Shown here: in pieces, positions 18,217 to 29,806 of the stretch
Numbering within the stretch: position 1 is the first letter of the stretch
How the letters are laid out: the number at the start of each line of letters is the position of its first letter
DNA from: Sinorhizobium alkalisoli
Lineage (GTDB): Bacteria; Pseudomonadota; Alphaproteobacteria; Rhizobiales; Rhizobiaceae
Length of the DNA stretch: 64,000 nucleotides
Assembly (NCBI RefSeq): GCF_008932245.1
Contig: NZ_CP034909.1
Location: 3,626,235-3,690,234 of the forward strand
Reading direction: 5' to 3'
Notes under the pieces: generated by a model
Database searches by the model: none
Told to the model about the DNA's origin: nothing
The model's input: the letters and a program-made list of their open reading frames with translations, nothing else
Program-made: the position numbers and the translations under genes

Positions 18217-19497
18217 ATGACCAAGAAATTCATCCGTTGCGCCGCGCTGGCGCTCCTGGCGGCCGCGTCCGGCCTGGCGCTGCAGCCGGCCCTGGCAGCG
18301 ACCGACGCCGCAGCCGTCGTCAAGCATTATGCGACGATCGCCCATGCCAAGTACGAGGACGCGCTGACGACGGCCGAAACGCTCGAGAAGGCGGTCGACG
18401 CGCTGATTGCACATCCGAGCGAGGAAACGCTGAAGGCAGCGCGCGAGGCATGGCTGAAGGCGCGCAATCCCTATCAGGAGACCGAGGTCTACCGGTTCGG
18501 CAATCCGATCGTCGATGAGTGGGAGGGCAAGGTAAACGCCTGGCCGCTCGACGAGGGCCTGATCGATTATGTCGACCCGAGCTACGGCACGGAGAGCGAT
18601 GAGAATGCGCTCTTCGTCGCCAATGTTATCGCCAGCAAGACGATTAAGATCGATGGCAAGGATGTCGATGCAACCAGAATCACGCCGGAATTTCTTGCCG
18701 GCACGCTGCAGGAGGCCGGCGGCATCGAGGCGAATGTCGCAACCGGCTATCACGCGATCGAATTCCTGCTGTGGGGCCAGGATCTGAACGGCACCGGCCC
18801 GGGCGCCGGCAACAGGCCCTATACCGATTTCGACACCAAGGCCTGCACCAACGGCAATTGCGACCGCCGCGCCGCCTATCTCAAGGCCGCAACCAGCCTG
18901 CTCGTCTCCGATCTCAAGGAGATGGTCGCCAACTGGACGCCGGAGGGCGAGGCCGCCAAGGCGGTCGAAGCCGATCCCAAGGCGGGCATCGCCGCGATCC
19001 TCACCGGCATGGGCTCGTTGTCCTATGGCGAGCTCGCCGGCGAACGCATGAAGCTCGGCCTGCTGCTCCACGATGCGGAAGAGGAACATGATTGCTTTTC
19101 CGACAACACCCATAACTCGCATCTGCACGACGCGATCGGCATCCAGTCCGCCTATACCGGTGAATATACCCGGATCGACGGCACGAAAATCGCCGGTCCC
19201 TCCCTCTCCGAACTCGTCGCCGCCAAGGACTCCGATCTCGACAAGGAGATGAAGGACGATCTCGCGACCACGGTCGAGAAGATGCAGGCGATGGCCGAGC
19301 GTGCCGAAACCATCGAGGCCTACGACCAGATGATCGGCGAAGGCAACACGGAAGGCAATGCGACCGTCCAGGCGGCCATCGACGGCCTGGTCGCCCAGGC
19401 CAAGACCGTCGCGCGCGCAATTACGGCACTCGACCTGGGGCAGATCGAGCTTGAAGGTTCGGACAGCCTGGATAATCCTAACGCCGTCTTCCAATAG
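18217..19497 (+). CDS. Imelysin family periplasmic protein (IrpA/ICMP type)
   Basis: 426 residues. Sec signal peptide MTKKFIRCAALALLAAASG to about ALAA; mature part is the helical imelysin fold. The GxHxxE motif is GYHAIEFLLWGQD (about residue 187). Other blocks are WPLDEGLIDYV and EEEHDCFSDNTHNS. Members act in iron acquisition, probably in metal handling in the periplasm. ATG 18217 is preferred to earlier in-frame starts because the signal peptide begins there and AAGGAGAGG precedes it. First gene of an iron-uptake-type cluster. Confidence 0.88.
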   Translation: MTKKFIRCAALALLAAASGLALQPALAATDAAAVVKHYATIAHAKYEDALTTAETLEKAVDALIAHPSEETLKAAREAWLKARNPYQETEVYRFGNPIVDEWEGKVNAWPLDEGLIDYVDPSYGTESDENALFVANVIASKTIKIDGKDVDATRITPEFLAGTLQEAGGIEANVATGYHAIEFLLWGQDLNGTGPGAGNRPYTDFDTKACTNGNCDRRAAYLKAATSLLVSDLKEMVANWTPEGEAAKAVEADPKAGIAAILTGMGSLSYGELAGERMKLGLLLHDAEEEHDCFSDNTHNSHLHDAIGIQSAYTGEYTRIDGTKIAGPSLSELVAAKDSDLDKEMKDDLATTVEKMQAMAERAETIEAYDQMIGEGNTEGNATVQAAIDGLVAQAKTVARAITALDLGQIELEGSDSLDNPNAVFQ

Positions 19498-19544
19498 GCG
19501 AAAGCCGGGCCGCTTCCGGTAGGCGGCGGCCCGATCCTTGTCCG

Positions 19545-21233
19545 ATGAACGCACGCACCACCCGCTTCCTGGCGCTTCCGATTGCACTCCTCAGCCTCGC
19601 TGCATCGGCGGCGGGCGACGCTTCGCCCCACTCGGTCGGTACCCCCCTCTGCCCTGCCCGGTCCACCCTCCGCAGCTGCAGCGCAGCTGCTGCGGAGGAC
19701 GGGCAGGGCAGAGGGGGGTGCCCCCCTAGGCAGATCGCAGATGCTGCGTCGCGCGAATCACCGAGACGCTCCAATCAAATTCCGTCGCGCTCCGAACGCG
19801 ACGAGCTTTCAAACGACGATCTCGACCGCGTACTCAAGGTGACGCGGCCGACGACGGACTTCTCCAAAGCCGAACAATTCGAGGCCATGTCCGGGGGCGC
19901 GACGACGACGATCGCGTCGATCGATGAGAAGGTTTTCTCGCAGCTGCTCGCCAACCTGCCCTTTGAGGCCGAACAGAATTTCAAGCTCGGCAAGGCGCTG
20001 TTTGAAAAGCTCTGGGTCTCTTCCCCCTCCTCGACGCAGGCCTCCGACGGGCTCGGGCCGCTCTACAATGCGCGGGCCTGCGCGAGCTGCCATCCGCGGG
20101 ACGGACGCGGCCGTCCGCCCGAGGGAGCGGTTGCGGACGCGACGTCGATGTTCTACCGCCTCGCCCGCCCGCCGCGCGACGCGGCCGAGCGGCAGATGAT
20201 CGCCGCCCATGAGGTGCTCAACTTTCCGGATCCGGTCTATGGCGCGCAGATGCAGGACAGCGCCGTGCCGGGGCTCGCAGCCGAAGGCCGGATCGTCATA
20301 ACCTATGAGGAAGTGCCAGTGACGCTTTCCGGCGGCGAGCCTGTTACGCTCCGAAAGCCGCATTATGCGGTGGCCGATCTCGGCTATGGCGCCATGGATC
20401 CGGAGACGACGCTGTCGCCCCGAGTGGCCCCGGCGATGATCGGCCTCGGCCTGGTCGAAGCGATCCACGAGGCGGATATCCTCGCCAATGCCGATCCGGA
20501 CGACAGAAACGGCGACGGCATCAGCGGCCGGGCGGCACTCGTCCGTGACCGGCAGAGCGGCGCCGTCACGCTTGGCCGTTTCGGGTGGAAGGCTCAGAGC
20601 CCCACCGTTCTTCAGCAGGCGGCCGATGCCTTCGCTATCGATATCGGCATTTCCACCCCCGGTCTTGATCTGAGCCACGGCGACTGCACCGCGGCGCAGG
20701 CCGCCTGCCTTCGGCTCCCGACCGGCGTACAGCCGCGGCTCGGACCAGTGGAAGCCCCCGATCCTGTCCTCGGGCTCGTCACCTTCTATTCCGTCAGCCT
20801 CGCCGTGCCCGCCCGGCGCAAGGCGAGCTTTCCCGAGACGCTGAAGGGAAAGCGGCTTTTCTACGAGGCGGGCTGCCCTGCCTGTCACACGCCGAAATAT
20901 GTGACCCGCCGCGACGCCGCGCACACGGAGGTGGCCTTCCAGTTGATCTGGCCCTATTCCGATTTCCTGTTGCACGACATGGGCGAGGGCCTGGCGGACG
21001 GCCAGCCGGTCGGGATCGCCAACGGACGCGAGTGGCGCACGCCGCCGCTCTGGGGGATCGGACTGACGAGGACCGTCAGCGGCCATACCTTCCTCCTTCA
21101 CGACGGGCGTGCGCGAAATTTCGCCGAGGCCGTCCTCTGGCACGGCGGCGAAGCGGAAATGGCCCGCAACGCTTTCGCGGCCATGAGCGGGGACGACCGC
21201 AAGGCCCTCTTGACCTTCCTGGAGTCGCTCTGA
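19545..21233 (+). CDS. Di-heme oxidoreductase-like protein (DUF1111) with in-frame repeat
   Basis: 562 residues. Signal peptide (MNARTTRFLALPIALLSLAA) up to about residue 24. Two c-type heme sites, CASCH (179-183) and CPACH (444-448), place it with the di-heme oxidoreductase/DUF1111 family that accompanies imelysins; it is probably a periplasmic electron carrier or reductase for iron uptake. Residues 33-59 are encoded by a 79-bp palindromic repeat also found between genes elsewhere in the window. The first recognisable mature block, NDDLDRVLKVTRP, begins near residue 90, so the segment between signal peptide and family core is unusually long. The frame stays open through the repeat. Overlaps the next ATG by 1 bp. 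Confidence 0.85.
   Translation: MNARTTRFLALPIALLSLAASAAGDASPHSVGTPLCPARSTLRSCSAAAAEDGQGRGGCPPRQIADAASRESPRRSNQIPSRSERDELSNDDLDRVLKVTRPTTDFSKAEQFEAMSGGATTTIASIDEKVFSQLLANLPFEAEQNFKLGKALFEKLWVSSPSSTQASDGLGPLYNARACASCHPRDGRGRPPEGAVADATSMFYRLARPPRDAAERQMIAAHEVLNFPDPVYGAQMQDSAVPGLAAEGRIVITYEEVPVTLSGGEPVTLRKPHYAVADLGYGAMDPETTLSPRVAPAMIGLGLVEAIHEADILANADPDDRNGDGISGRAALVRDRQSGAVTLGRFGWKAQSPTVLQQAADAFAIDIGISTPGLDLSHGDCTAAQAACLRLPTGVQPRLGPVEAPDPVLGLVTFYSVSLAVPARRKASFPETLKGKRLFYEAGCPACHTPKYVTRRDAAHTEVAFQLIWPYSDFLLHDMGEGLADGQPVGIANGREWRTPPLWGIGLTRTVSGHTFLLHDGRARNFAEAVLWHGGEAEMARNAFAAMSGDDRKALLTFLESL
19641..19719 (+). repeat. Palindromic repeat inside a coding sequence
   Basis: Left arm 19641-19676 (ACCCCCCTCTGCCCTGCCCG..CTCCGCAGC) and right arm 19689-19719 are inverted copies, with only a 5-nt insertion between them and a short loop. 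The core CGGTCCACCCTCCGCA..GGAGGACGGGCAGGGC is also present between iolB and iolE. It lies within the di-heme oxidoreductase gene, in frame. Confidence 0.85.
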
Positions 21234-22360
21234 TGCGCCTGACCCTGTTCCTGCCCCTTGTACTTCTAAACCTTGCTATTGCCGGCGCCCCCGCGGCGGC
21301 ACAGGAGGGCGAGGCCCCATTGCCACGCGTCCTCGACGAGGCAGCGCTTCCGGGGGTGATGGCAAGGGCGGTGGACGACTTCATCCTTCCCGGCTACCGC
21401 GATCTCTCGCAGTCGACGGCGGCCCTTGCGCAAGCAGGCGGAGCGCTTTGCGAGGCCCCTTCCGTCGCCATACTCGATGCGGCTCGGTCGGCCTTCACGG
21501 ATGTCGTGGGAAAATGGTCCGCGGTCGAAATCATCCGTCTCGGGCCGGCGCTCGAACAGAATCGCTTCGAACGCTTTCTCTTCTATCCGGACCGGAAAAG
21601 CACCGGCCTGAAGCAAGTCCAGGCCATCCTCGCCAAAGGCGACGAGAGCGCGACCGACATCGAAAGCCTCAGAATAAAGAGCGTTGCGGTCCAGGGCCTC
21701 GGTGCGCTTGAATATGTGCTCTACGGCACGGGCTCGGAGGCGCTTTCGGGCGGCGAGGGCGGCTTTCGCTGCCGTTACGGCCGCGCCATTGCAACGAACC
21801 TCGAAACCATTGCCCGCGAACTGCTTGCCGCCTGGGAAAGCCCCGATGGAATCCAGGCCGCATGGAAAAGGCCGGGACCGGACAATCCGCTCTTCCGCGA
21901 CGACCGCGAGGCCGCAACCGAATTGCTCGGTATCCTCGTCCACAGCGTCGAGATGGTGAAGGACCAGAGGCTACGTCCCTTCTACGCCGGAACGGTCGAC
22001 GGCAGGCCGGGCAGGAACAATCCGAAACTCGCCATCTATTGGCGTTCCGGCAACACAATGGCGTCCCTGTCGGCAAATTTCCGCGGACTGCAGGCGCTCT
22101 TCAACCTGGCCGGGATGGAAAACCTGCTCCCCGCCGACAGCCGCTCGATCGCCGGCTCGGTGGATTTTCTCCTGAAGACGCTGGCGCGTGCTGCCGACCG
22201 GGTGGACGGGCCGATCGATGCTGCGCTTGCCGACGGCAGGCGGCGTGCGACGCTCGATTTCATCGCGCTCAACACCGCCGACCTGCTCGACAGGCTCAAC
22301 CGCGATTTTGGCGGCGCCATCGGTCTTGGCGCAGGGTTTTCCTTCGCCGACGGCGATTGA
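21233..22360 (+). CDS. Second imelysin family protein
   Basis: 375 residues with a signal peptide (MRLTLFLPLVLLNLAIAGAP, cleavage about AAA/QE). Imelysin-like blocks include AARSAFTDVVGKWSAVE, GLGALEYVLYG (in the position of the GxHxxE motif of the first imelysin, here without His) and VHSVEMVKDQRL. The ATG overlaps the stop of the di-heme gene (TGATG), so the two are translationally coupled. Probably periplasmic iron-uptake function, inferred from the cluster. Confidence 0.85.
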   Translation: MRLTLFLPLVLLNLAIAGAPAAAQEGEAPLPRVLDEAALPGVMARAVDDFILPGYRDLSQSTAALAQAGGALCEAPSVAILDAARSAFTDVVGKWSAVEIIRLGPALEQNRFERFLFYPDRKSTGLKQVQAILAKGDESATDIESLRIKSVAVQGLGALEYVLYGTGSEALSGGEGGFRCRYGRAIATNLETIARELLAAWESPDGIQAAWKRPGPDNPLFRDDREAATELLGILVHSVEMVKDQRLRPFYAGTVDGRPGRNNPKLAIYWRSGNTMASLSANFRGLQALFNLAGMENLLPADSRSIAGSVDFLLKTLARAADRVDGPIDAALADGRRRATLDFIALNTADLLDRLNRDFGGAIGLGAGFSFADGD

Positions 22361-22527
22361 CAAGCGGCTCTTTTGGGCGCAAATCGCATCCGTGTCCGCA
22401 CTGCGGGCATGATGTCACCCACAAGGATCAATTCAAATGAACCCCGACAGTCGAAGTCGAGCCTTCGTGCTCGCGGCCGTCCGGACCTGAATGATCAGGG
22501 CTCCCGGCGGTCGGACGACTTGGCCCC

Positions 22528-23529
22528 ATGGAGCCCAACATGCTGCGCATCTACAAAAGCCAGAACAGCCATCTCGCGCTCGTCGACCACTCCGCCGGCT
22601 TTGCCGCCGAGGAGACCGTGACCTGGTTCGACCTCTTCAAGCCTTCCGCCGATGAGACGCGGCTTGTGGAGGGGCATCTCGGCATAGCGATCCCGACCAG
22701 CGACGAGATGCAGGAGATCGAGCTTTCCGATCGGCTCTATCAGGAGGACGGCGCCGAGTTCATGACTATCACGGCGACCGCCAAGCTCGACAGCGATCAG
22801 CCGGGCAAGGCGCCTGTGACCTTCATCCTCAAGGGGGGGAGCCTCGTCACCGTGCGCCACGCGGATCCGAAGCCGTTCCAGCTCTACGCCAATCGCATCC
22901 AGAAGCCGAACGGGGCCGTTTGTGAAACGGGCGAGCTCGTGATGCTCGGCCTGCTCGAGTCGATGATCGACCGTATCGCCGATGCGCTGGAGCGCGCCGG
23001 CGACGAGGTCGACGCGATCTCGCGCGAGGTCTTCCGCAAGTCTCATGTCAGCGCCACCAAGAAGACGCGCGATCTGCAGTCGCTGATCGAGCAGATCGGC
23101 CAGAAGGGCGACCTGCTGACGACCATCCGCGAAAGTCTCGTCAGCATAGGCCGGCTCGTCGCCTATCACGTCGCGGCCGAAGGGAGCGGCCCGCGCAAGG
23201 CGGGCAAGGAAAGCCGACAGCGGATAAAGCTGATCCAGCGCGATGCGACGTCGCTCGGCGATCACGCGCTGTTCCTGTCGAACAAGATCAATTTCCTGCT
23301 CGATGCAACGCTCGGCCTCATCAATCTCGAGCAGAACCAGATCATCAAAATCTTCTCGGTGGCGGCGGTGGTCTTCCTGCCGCCGACCCTGGTCGCCTCG
23401 ATCTACGGCATGAATTTCCAGGCTATGCCGGAACTCGCCTGGCGGCTCGGCTACCCCTATGCGCTCGGCATGATGGTGCTTTCGGCGCTGGTGCCGTATC
23501 TCTATTTCAAGCGCCGGGGATGGTTGTGA
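22528..23529 (+). CDS. corA: CorA family magnesium/metal transporter
   Basis: 333 residues. Long cytoplasmic alpha/beta part, then two C-terminal membrane helices. The defining motif YGMNFQAMPEL lies between the helices (about residue 292), and the last residues KRRGWL form the basic end facing the cytoplasm. Normal length for CorA. It lies between the second imelysin and the DUF1513 gene, and its stop is 2 bp from the next chosen start, so it may be transcribed with the iron cluster. Metal specificity cannot be told from sequence. Confidence 0.9.
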   Translation: MEPNMLRIYKSQNSHLALVDHSAGFAAEETVTWFDLFKPSADETRLVEGHLGIAIPTSDEMQEIELSDRLYQEDGAEFMTITATAKLDSDQPGKAPVTFILKGGSLVTVRHADPKPFQLYANRIQKPNGAVCETGELVMLGLLESMIDRIADALERAGDEVDAISREVFRKSHVSATKKTRDLQSLIEQIGQKGDLLTTIRESLVSIGRLVAYHVAAEGSGPRKAGKESRQRIKLIQRDATSLGDHALFLSNKINFLLDATLGLINLEQNQIIKIFSVAAVVFLPPTLVASIYGMNFQAMPELAWRLGYPYALGMMVLSALVPYLYFKRRGWL

Positions 23530-23531
23530 CA

Positions 23532-24647
23532 ATGGCTCACTTCCTCCGCCCCGAAAATCAAATCTCAACCACGAACCTCATCGACAGACGCAGCTTCGTC
23601 AAGATGGCCGGTGCCGCGTTCGTGGCGACGCTCAGCTCCCGTAGCGCCTTCGCGCTCGATCGCGCAGACGCCGTCTTCGCCGCCGCCTTCATGGCGCCGG
23701 ACGGCCGCTATGGCGTGGCGACGCTGACGGAAGCGGGCGAGATCGTCGAACGCACCCTCTTGCCGGCGCGCGCACACGGCATGGCCTTCTCGCCGGCGGG
23801 CCGGCAGATGGTCGCCTTCGCGCGCCGCCCCGGCACCTATGCGATGATAGGCGCAATGGACCGACCGGCCGAACCGGTGGTGATAACCGCCGCCGAAGGC
23901 CGCCACTTCTTCGGCCATGGCTGCTTTTCCGCCGACGGCCGGCTGCTCTACGCCACGGAAAACGATTTCGCCGCCAATCGCGGCATGGTGGGCGTCTATG
24001 ACGGAACGGCGGGTTTTGCGCGGATCGGCGAGTTTCCGACCTACGGCATCGGCCCGCACGACATGGCGCTCTCTCCAGACGGGCGCACGCTGATCATCGC
24101 CAATGGCGGCATCGAGACCCATCCGGACTTCGGCCGCACCAAGCTCAATCTCGACCATATGGAGCCGAGCCTCACCCTTGTCGACACGGCGACGGGCGCC
24201 CTCGTCGAAAAGCACGCGCTGCCACCGGCATTGCGGCAGCTATCTACCCGGCATGTCGATATCGGCGCCGATGGGCGAGTCTGGTTCGCCTGCCAGTACG
24301 AAGGCCCGCGCAACGATCTGCCGCCGCTCGTCGGCCATTTCGAAAAGGGCGAGGCGCCGACCTTCGTCGACCTGCCGGAGCGCACCACGCTGGCGCTTGC
24401 CAATTATGTCGGCGCCATCGCCGTGAACCGCCGCGAGGGGCTTGTCGGCCTTACCTCTCCGAAGGGCAACACCGCCGTGACGCTCGAGGCGAAAACCGGC
24501 GCGGTGGTGAGAGAGGAGCGCATAGCCGACGCGGCGGGCGTAGCTGCGGCCGAACATGGCTTTGCGGTCTCTTCCTATCGCGGAAGTTTCAAGGGACATC
24601 CGAATGCTGTCGCCTGGGACCAGCATATCGTCAGGCTTGGCGGCTAA
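23532..24647 (+). CDS. DUF1513 family exported protein
   Basis: 371 residues. The N-terminus carries a twin-arginine signal (DRRSFVKMAGAAFVATLS, ending SAFA), so export through Tat is likely. The rest looks like a beta-propeller-type protein: repeated blocks such as GHGCFSADGRLLYATEND and GPHDMALSPDGRTLIIANGG. The family usually ends clusters with imelysin and di-heme oxidoreductase genes; its exact role is not known. ATG 23532 is used because GGGGA lies 11 nt upstream; an in-frame ATG four codons earlier overlaps corA. Confidence 0.85.
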   Translation: MAHFLRPENQISTTNLIDRRSFVKMAGAAFVATLSSRSAFALDRADAVFAAAFMAPDGRYGVATLTEAGEIVERTLLPARAHGMAFSPAGRQMVAFARRPGTYAMIGAMDRPAEPVVITAAEGRHFFGHGCFSADGRLLYATENDFAANRGMVGVYDGTAGFARIGEFPTYGIGPHDMALSPDGRTLIIANGGIETHPDFGRTKLNLDHMEPSLTLVDTATGALVEKHALPPALRQLSTRHVDIGADGRVWFACQYEGPRNDLPPLVGHFEKGEAPTFVDLPERTTLALANYVGAIAVNRREGLVGLTSPKGNTAVTLEAKTGAVVREERIADAAGVAAAEHGFAVSSYRGSFKGHPNAVAWDQHIVRLGG

Positions 24648-24673
24648 GAGACTTACAGACCATCGCATGCCGC

Positions 24674-25228
24674 TTAGATCACGCCGCCTCCGGCACCCGA
24701 AAGCGCCGCGAGATCGTCCCAGCGATAAGCGACTTGAACAAGGCGTTCCCCGCCGACGCCGACACGGCCCTCACCGACGGCGCGCGCGCCCACGCGTTCG
24801 TAGAATAGCCTGTTCGGATTGTCCGCCAGAACCCAGGCAAAAAGCGAGGAAGCTCCCATTTCCCGGCAATGGGCCGCAACCGAGCGCACCAGCGCCGAGC
24901 CGACGCCGGCGCCATGATAGTCCGGCAGGATGTAGAGCTCGTAGAGCTCCCGGTCGAAGGCCGGCGGCATGCCACGCGCCCGCCCATAATTGGCGAAGCC
25001 GATCACCCGGTCATCCGAAAGATCGACCGCAACCGTGAGGAAACTCCCCGGAACGCGCATCCGCCGCGCATGCCCGATGGCCTGGTTCCCGACCGTCATC
25101 GCATCGAGATAGGCATCGGATATGATGCCGCGGAAGGTTGCACGCCAGGTCGTGACCAGGACCGAGGCGACCTCCATGAGATCGTCGGGATCGGCCGGCC
25201 TGATCTCGATAGGCTTGATGCTTTTCAT
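24674..25228 (-). CDS. GNAT family N-acetyltransferase
   Basis: 184 residues, acetyl-CoA-dependent acetyltransferase fold. N-terminal IRPADPDDLMEVASVLVTTW, the central LYELYILPDYHGAGVGSALV (acetyl-CoA motif, Q/R-x-x-G-x-G/A type) and the end LFAWVLADNPNRLFYERVGA are typical. The frame is open upstream, but homology starts at MKSIKPIEIRPAD, so ATG 25228 is chosen. Convergent with the DUF1513 gene. Substrate unknown. Confidence 0.85.
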   Translation of the reverse strand: MKSIKPIEIRPADPDDLMEVASVLVTTWRATFRGIISDAYLDAMTVGNQAIGHARRMRVPGSFLTVAVDLSDDRVIGFANYGRARGMPPAFDRELYELYILPDYHGAGVGSALVRSVAAHCREMGASSLFAWVLADNPNRLFYERVGARAVGEGRVGVGGERLVQVAYRWDDLAALSGAGGGVI

Positions 25229-25382
25229 CTGGGAGATATATGGACGCGCCGTGCCTGACAAAAGCCTGCACGCCGCCCATTCGCACGGCAGTCCGCCATC
25301 TGGCGAAATGCGCTTGTTCTCCGGCAAGACGCGTGCAAGTGTCGGGCCTGAAGAAATGGGGTTTGCGCGAGGGGCAGTTGCA

Positions 25383-25838
25383 TTGAAAGTGGACAGCGAA
25401 CCATATGATTTTCGCGCTCGCGCCCGCGAGAGTTTCGGCCGCCAGGCGGCGATGCGCACGATCGGTGCGGAACTGACGCGCGTCGAACAGGGAACGGTCG
25501 AGATCGAGCTACCCTTCGACGCCAAGCTGACGCAGCAGCATGGTCTCCTGCATGCCGGCATCATTTCCGCCGCGCTCGATGCGGCCGGCACCTACGCGGC
25601 CTATTCGGTGATCGATCCGGACGCATCGCTGCTGACGATCGAGTTCAAGGTCAACTTGCTCTCGCCCGGCCGCGGAGAACGCTTCCTCTTCCGGGGCGAG
25701 GTCACGAAGCCCGGCACCACGATCATCGTCTCGGACGGGCGCGCCTATGCGGTGAAGCCGGATGGACCGGCAAAGTTGATCGCCTCGATGACCGGAACGA
25801 TGATGGTCGTGCGCGGACGCGAGGGGATCGAGGGATGA
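25383..25838 (+). CDS. PaaI-type hotdog thioesterase
   Basis: 151 residues of the hotdog fold: RTIGAELTRVEQGTVEIELP, LTQQHGLLHAGIISAALDAAG (the HGG-like motif, here HGLLHAG) and LTIEFKVNLLSPGRG. The start is uncertain: TTG 25383 has AGGGG 8 nt upstream, whereas ATG 25356, nine codons earlier, has a weaker site. The last codon overlaps the start of the nucleosidase gene by 4 bp, so the two are translationally coupled. Substrate unknown; probably hydrolyses an acyl-CoA. Confidence 0.8.
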   Translation: MKVDSEPYDFRARARESFGRQAAMRTIGAELTRVEQGTVEIELPFDAKLTQQHGLLHAGIISAALDAAGTYAAYSVIDPDASLLTIEFKVNLLSPGRGERFLFRGEVTKPGTTIIVSDGRAYAVKPDGPAKLIASMTGTMMVVRGREGIEG

Positions 25839-26473
25839 GTTTCGAGCTGAAGACGGTGGCCGGCAGGAAGATCCTCTATGTGATGGCGGTGGACCCGGAA
25901 TATGGACCCTGCCTCAACGCCCGCATCACGCCGCTGATGACCGGTGTCGGCCCCGTCGAGGCCGCCGTCGCGCTGACGAAGGCGCTGGCCGAGCTTCGTG
26001 CCGCCGACAAGCTGCCGGATCTCGTCGTTTCGCTCGGCTCGGCCGGCTCGGCAACGCTCGAGCAGGCCGAAATTTACCAGGCCAGCTCGGTTGGCTACCG
26101 CGACATGGATGCCTCCCCGCTCGGCTTCGCGAAGGGCGCCACGCCCTTCCTGGATCTCCCGGCCGTCGTGCCCTTGCCACTGCGTATCCCCGCAATAAAG
26201 GACGCGCGTCTTTCGACCGGCGCCAACATCGTTTCCGGAAAAGCCTACGACGAAATAGATGCCGACATGGTCGAGATGGAGACCTTCGCGGCCTTGCGCG
26301 CCTGCCAGGCCTTCGGCCTTCCGCTGATCGGGCTTCGTGGAATATCGGACGGCAAGGCGGAACTGAAGCATGTCGACGACTGGAGAGAGTATCTGCACAT
26401 CATCGACGAGAAGCTTGCCGAGGCGATCGACAGGCTGGAAGCGGCCCTCGAAACCGGCGAAATCCGGCTCTGA
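25835..26473 (+). CDS. 5'-Methylthioadenosine/S-adenosylhomocysteine nucleosidase-like protein
   Basis: 212-residue nucleoside phosphorylase-fold enzyme. Blocks: ILYVMAVDPEYG, MTGVGPVEAAVALTKAL, LVVSLGSAGSA and the active-site region ADMVEMETFA, followed by GLRGISDGKAE with the catalytic Asp. Expected to cleave the N-glycosidic bond of MTA or SAH. Slightly shorter than the E. coli enzyme. Overlaps the thioesterase gene by 4 bp and lies 100 bp before guaA. Confidence 0.82.
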   Translation: MSFELKTVAGRKILYVMAVDPEYGPCLNARITPLMTGVGPVEAAVALTKALAELRAADKLPDLVVSLGSAGSATLEQAEIYQASSVGYRDMDASPLGFAKGATPFLDLPAVVPLPLRIPAIKDARLSTGANIVSGKAYDEIDADMVEMETFAALRACQAFGLPLIGLRGISDGKAELKHVDDWREYLHIIDEKLAEAIDRLEAALETGEIRL

Positions 26474-26573
26474 ACGTTCCCGCGGGCGCTAAATTGTCCG
26501 GGTGCAATGTAATCGTTGCGCCCGCCGCGGGCTTTCATTAAAGGCTCGACATCACCAAGCTTGAAGGCCCGCC

Positions 26574-28136
<1,563 letters not shown>

Positions 28137-28216
28137 GGGACGGAGAGCAGGCGGCGTCTGTCTGCGGCATCAGGCCCCCTCTCCCTCCACGGATCTTGCC
28201 CCGTCCTGCGCCGCCA

Positions 28217-28576
28217 TCATGCGTGCCGATGCCAGACCTTGTTGATAATCAGCCATCGGCCCTCTACCTTGAGCAGGGTCAGATAGTCCGTATGGCGCGA
28301 ACCCGCGAATTCATTGACGACCTTCACGCTTGCCGCATCGCCGGTAATTTCGATCATCTCGACATCCATGAAGGGCTGGCTATCCGGCGGTGCCGCTCCC
28401 TCTTCCACTATGGCCGAGATGAATGCGTCGCGCGTCAGCCATTCGACGGAGTCCTCGTAATTGCCGACGATGGACGCGTTCGGATGGAAGGCCTTGCGCA
28501 ACGCCGCCTCGTTGGCAAAAGCCATGCCGTCTACATAGAGATGGACAACCGCACTGACGGCCTGCTCTTCGGACAT
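28217..28576 (-). CDS. SnoaL/NTF2-like protein
   Basis: 119 residues. VVHLYVDGMAFANEAALRKAFHPNASIVG is interrupted by variable positions but follows the cone-shaped NTF2-like fold, with VKVVNEFAGSRHTDYLTLLKVEGRWLIINKVW as the C-terminal half, also of NTF2-like pattern. These proteins bind small hydrophobic ligands or act as isomerases; no substrate can be named. Convergent with guaA. Homologous to putative lumazine-binding proteins. Confidence 0.8.
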   Translation of the reverse strand: MSEEQAVSAVVHLYVDGMAFANEAALRKAFHPNASIVGNYEDSVEWLTRDAFISAIVEEGAAPPDSQPFMDVEMIEITGDAASVKVVNEFAGSRHTDYLTLLKVEGRWLIINKVWHRHA

Positions 28577-28639
28577 TCGTCAATTCTCCATTTCCCGCGG
28601 CCGGAACTCCTGACACCACTCGCGCCGCATGAGGACCCA

Positions 28640-28737
28640 CAGCGCCGCGCGTCCTAGCAGACGCTCAAAGGTCGCTGCAGCAGTTTTGAATTGGTGCATG
28701 CCTCTAAATCGAGATCGATCAAAGGAGACATGCAATA
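28640..28737 (-). repeat. RIME-type palindromic repeat, reverse orientation
   Basis: ACAGCGCCGCGCGTC..GACGCTCAAAGGTCGCTG, then TTTTGAATTGGTGCATGC and AAAGGAGACATGCAATAG. The same two blocks as at 17948-18060 in the opposite orientation. Between the NTF2-like gene and an aldo/keto reductase gene. Confidence 0.6.
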
Positions 28738-28810
28738 GATAAGTAGGGTATCGCAACGGAATTGCGATACCCCACCGCCGGCACGGATCGCCGGAACAGT
28801 CAGAGCGTTC

Positions 28811-29806
<996 letters not shown>

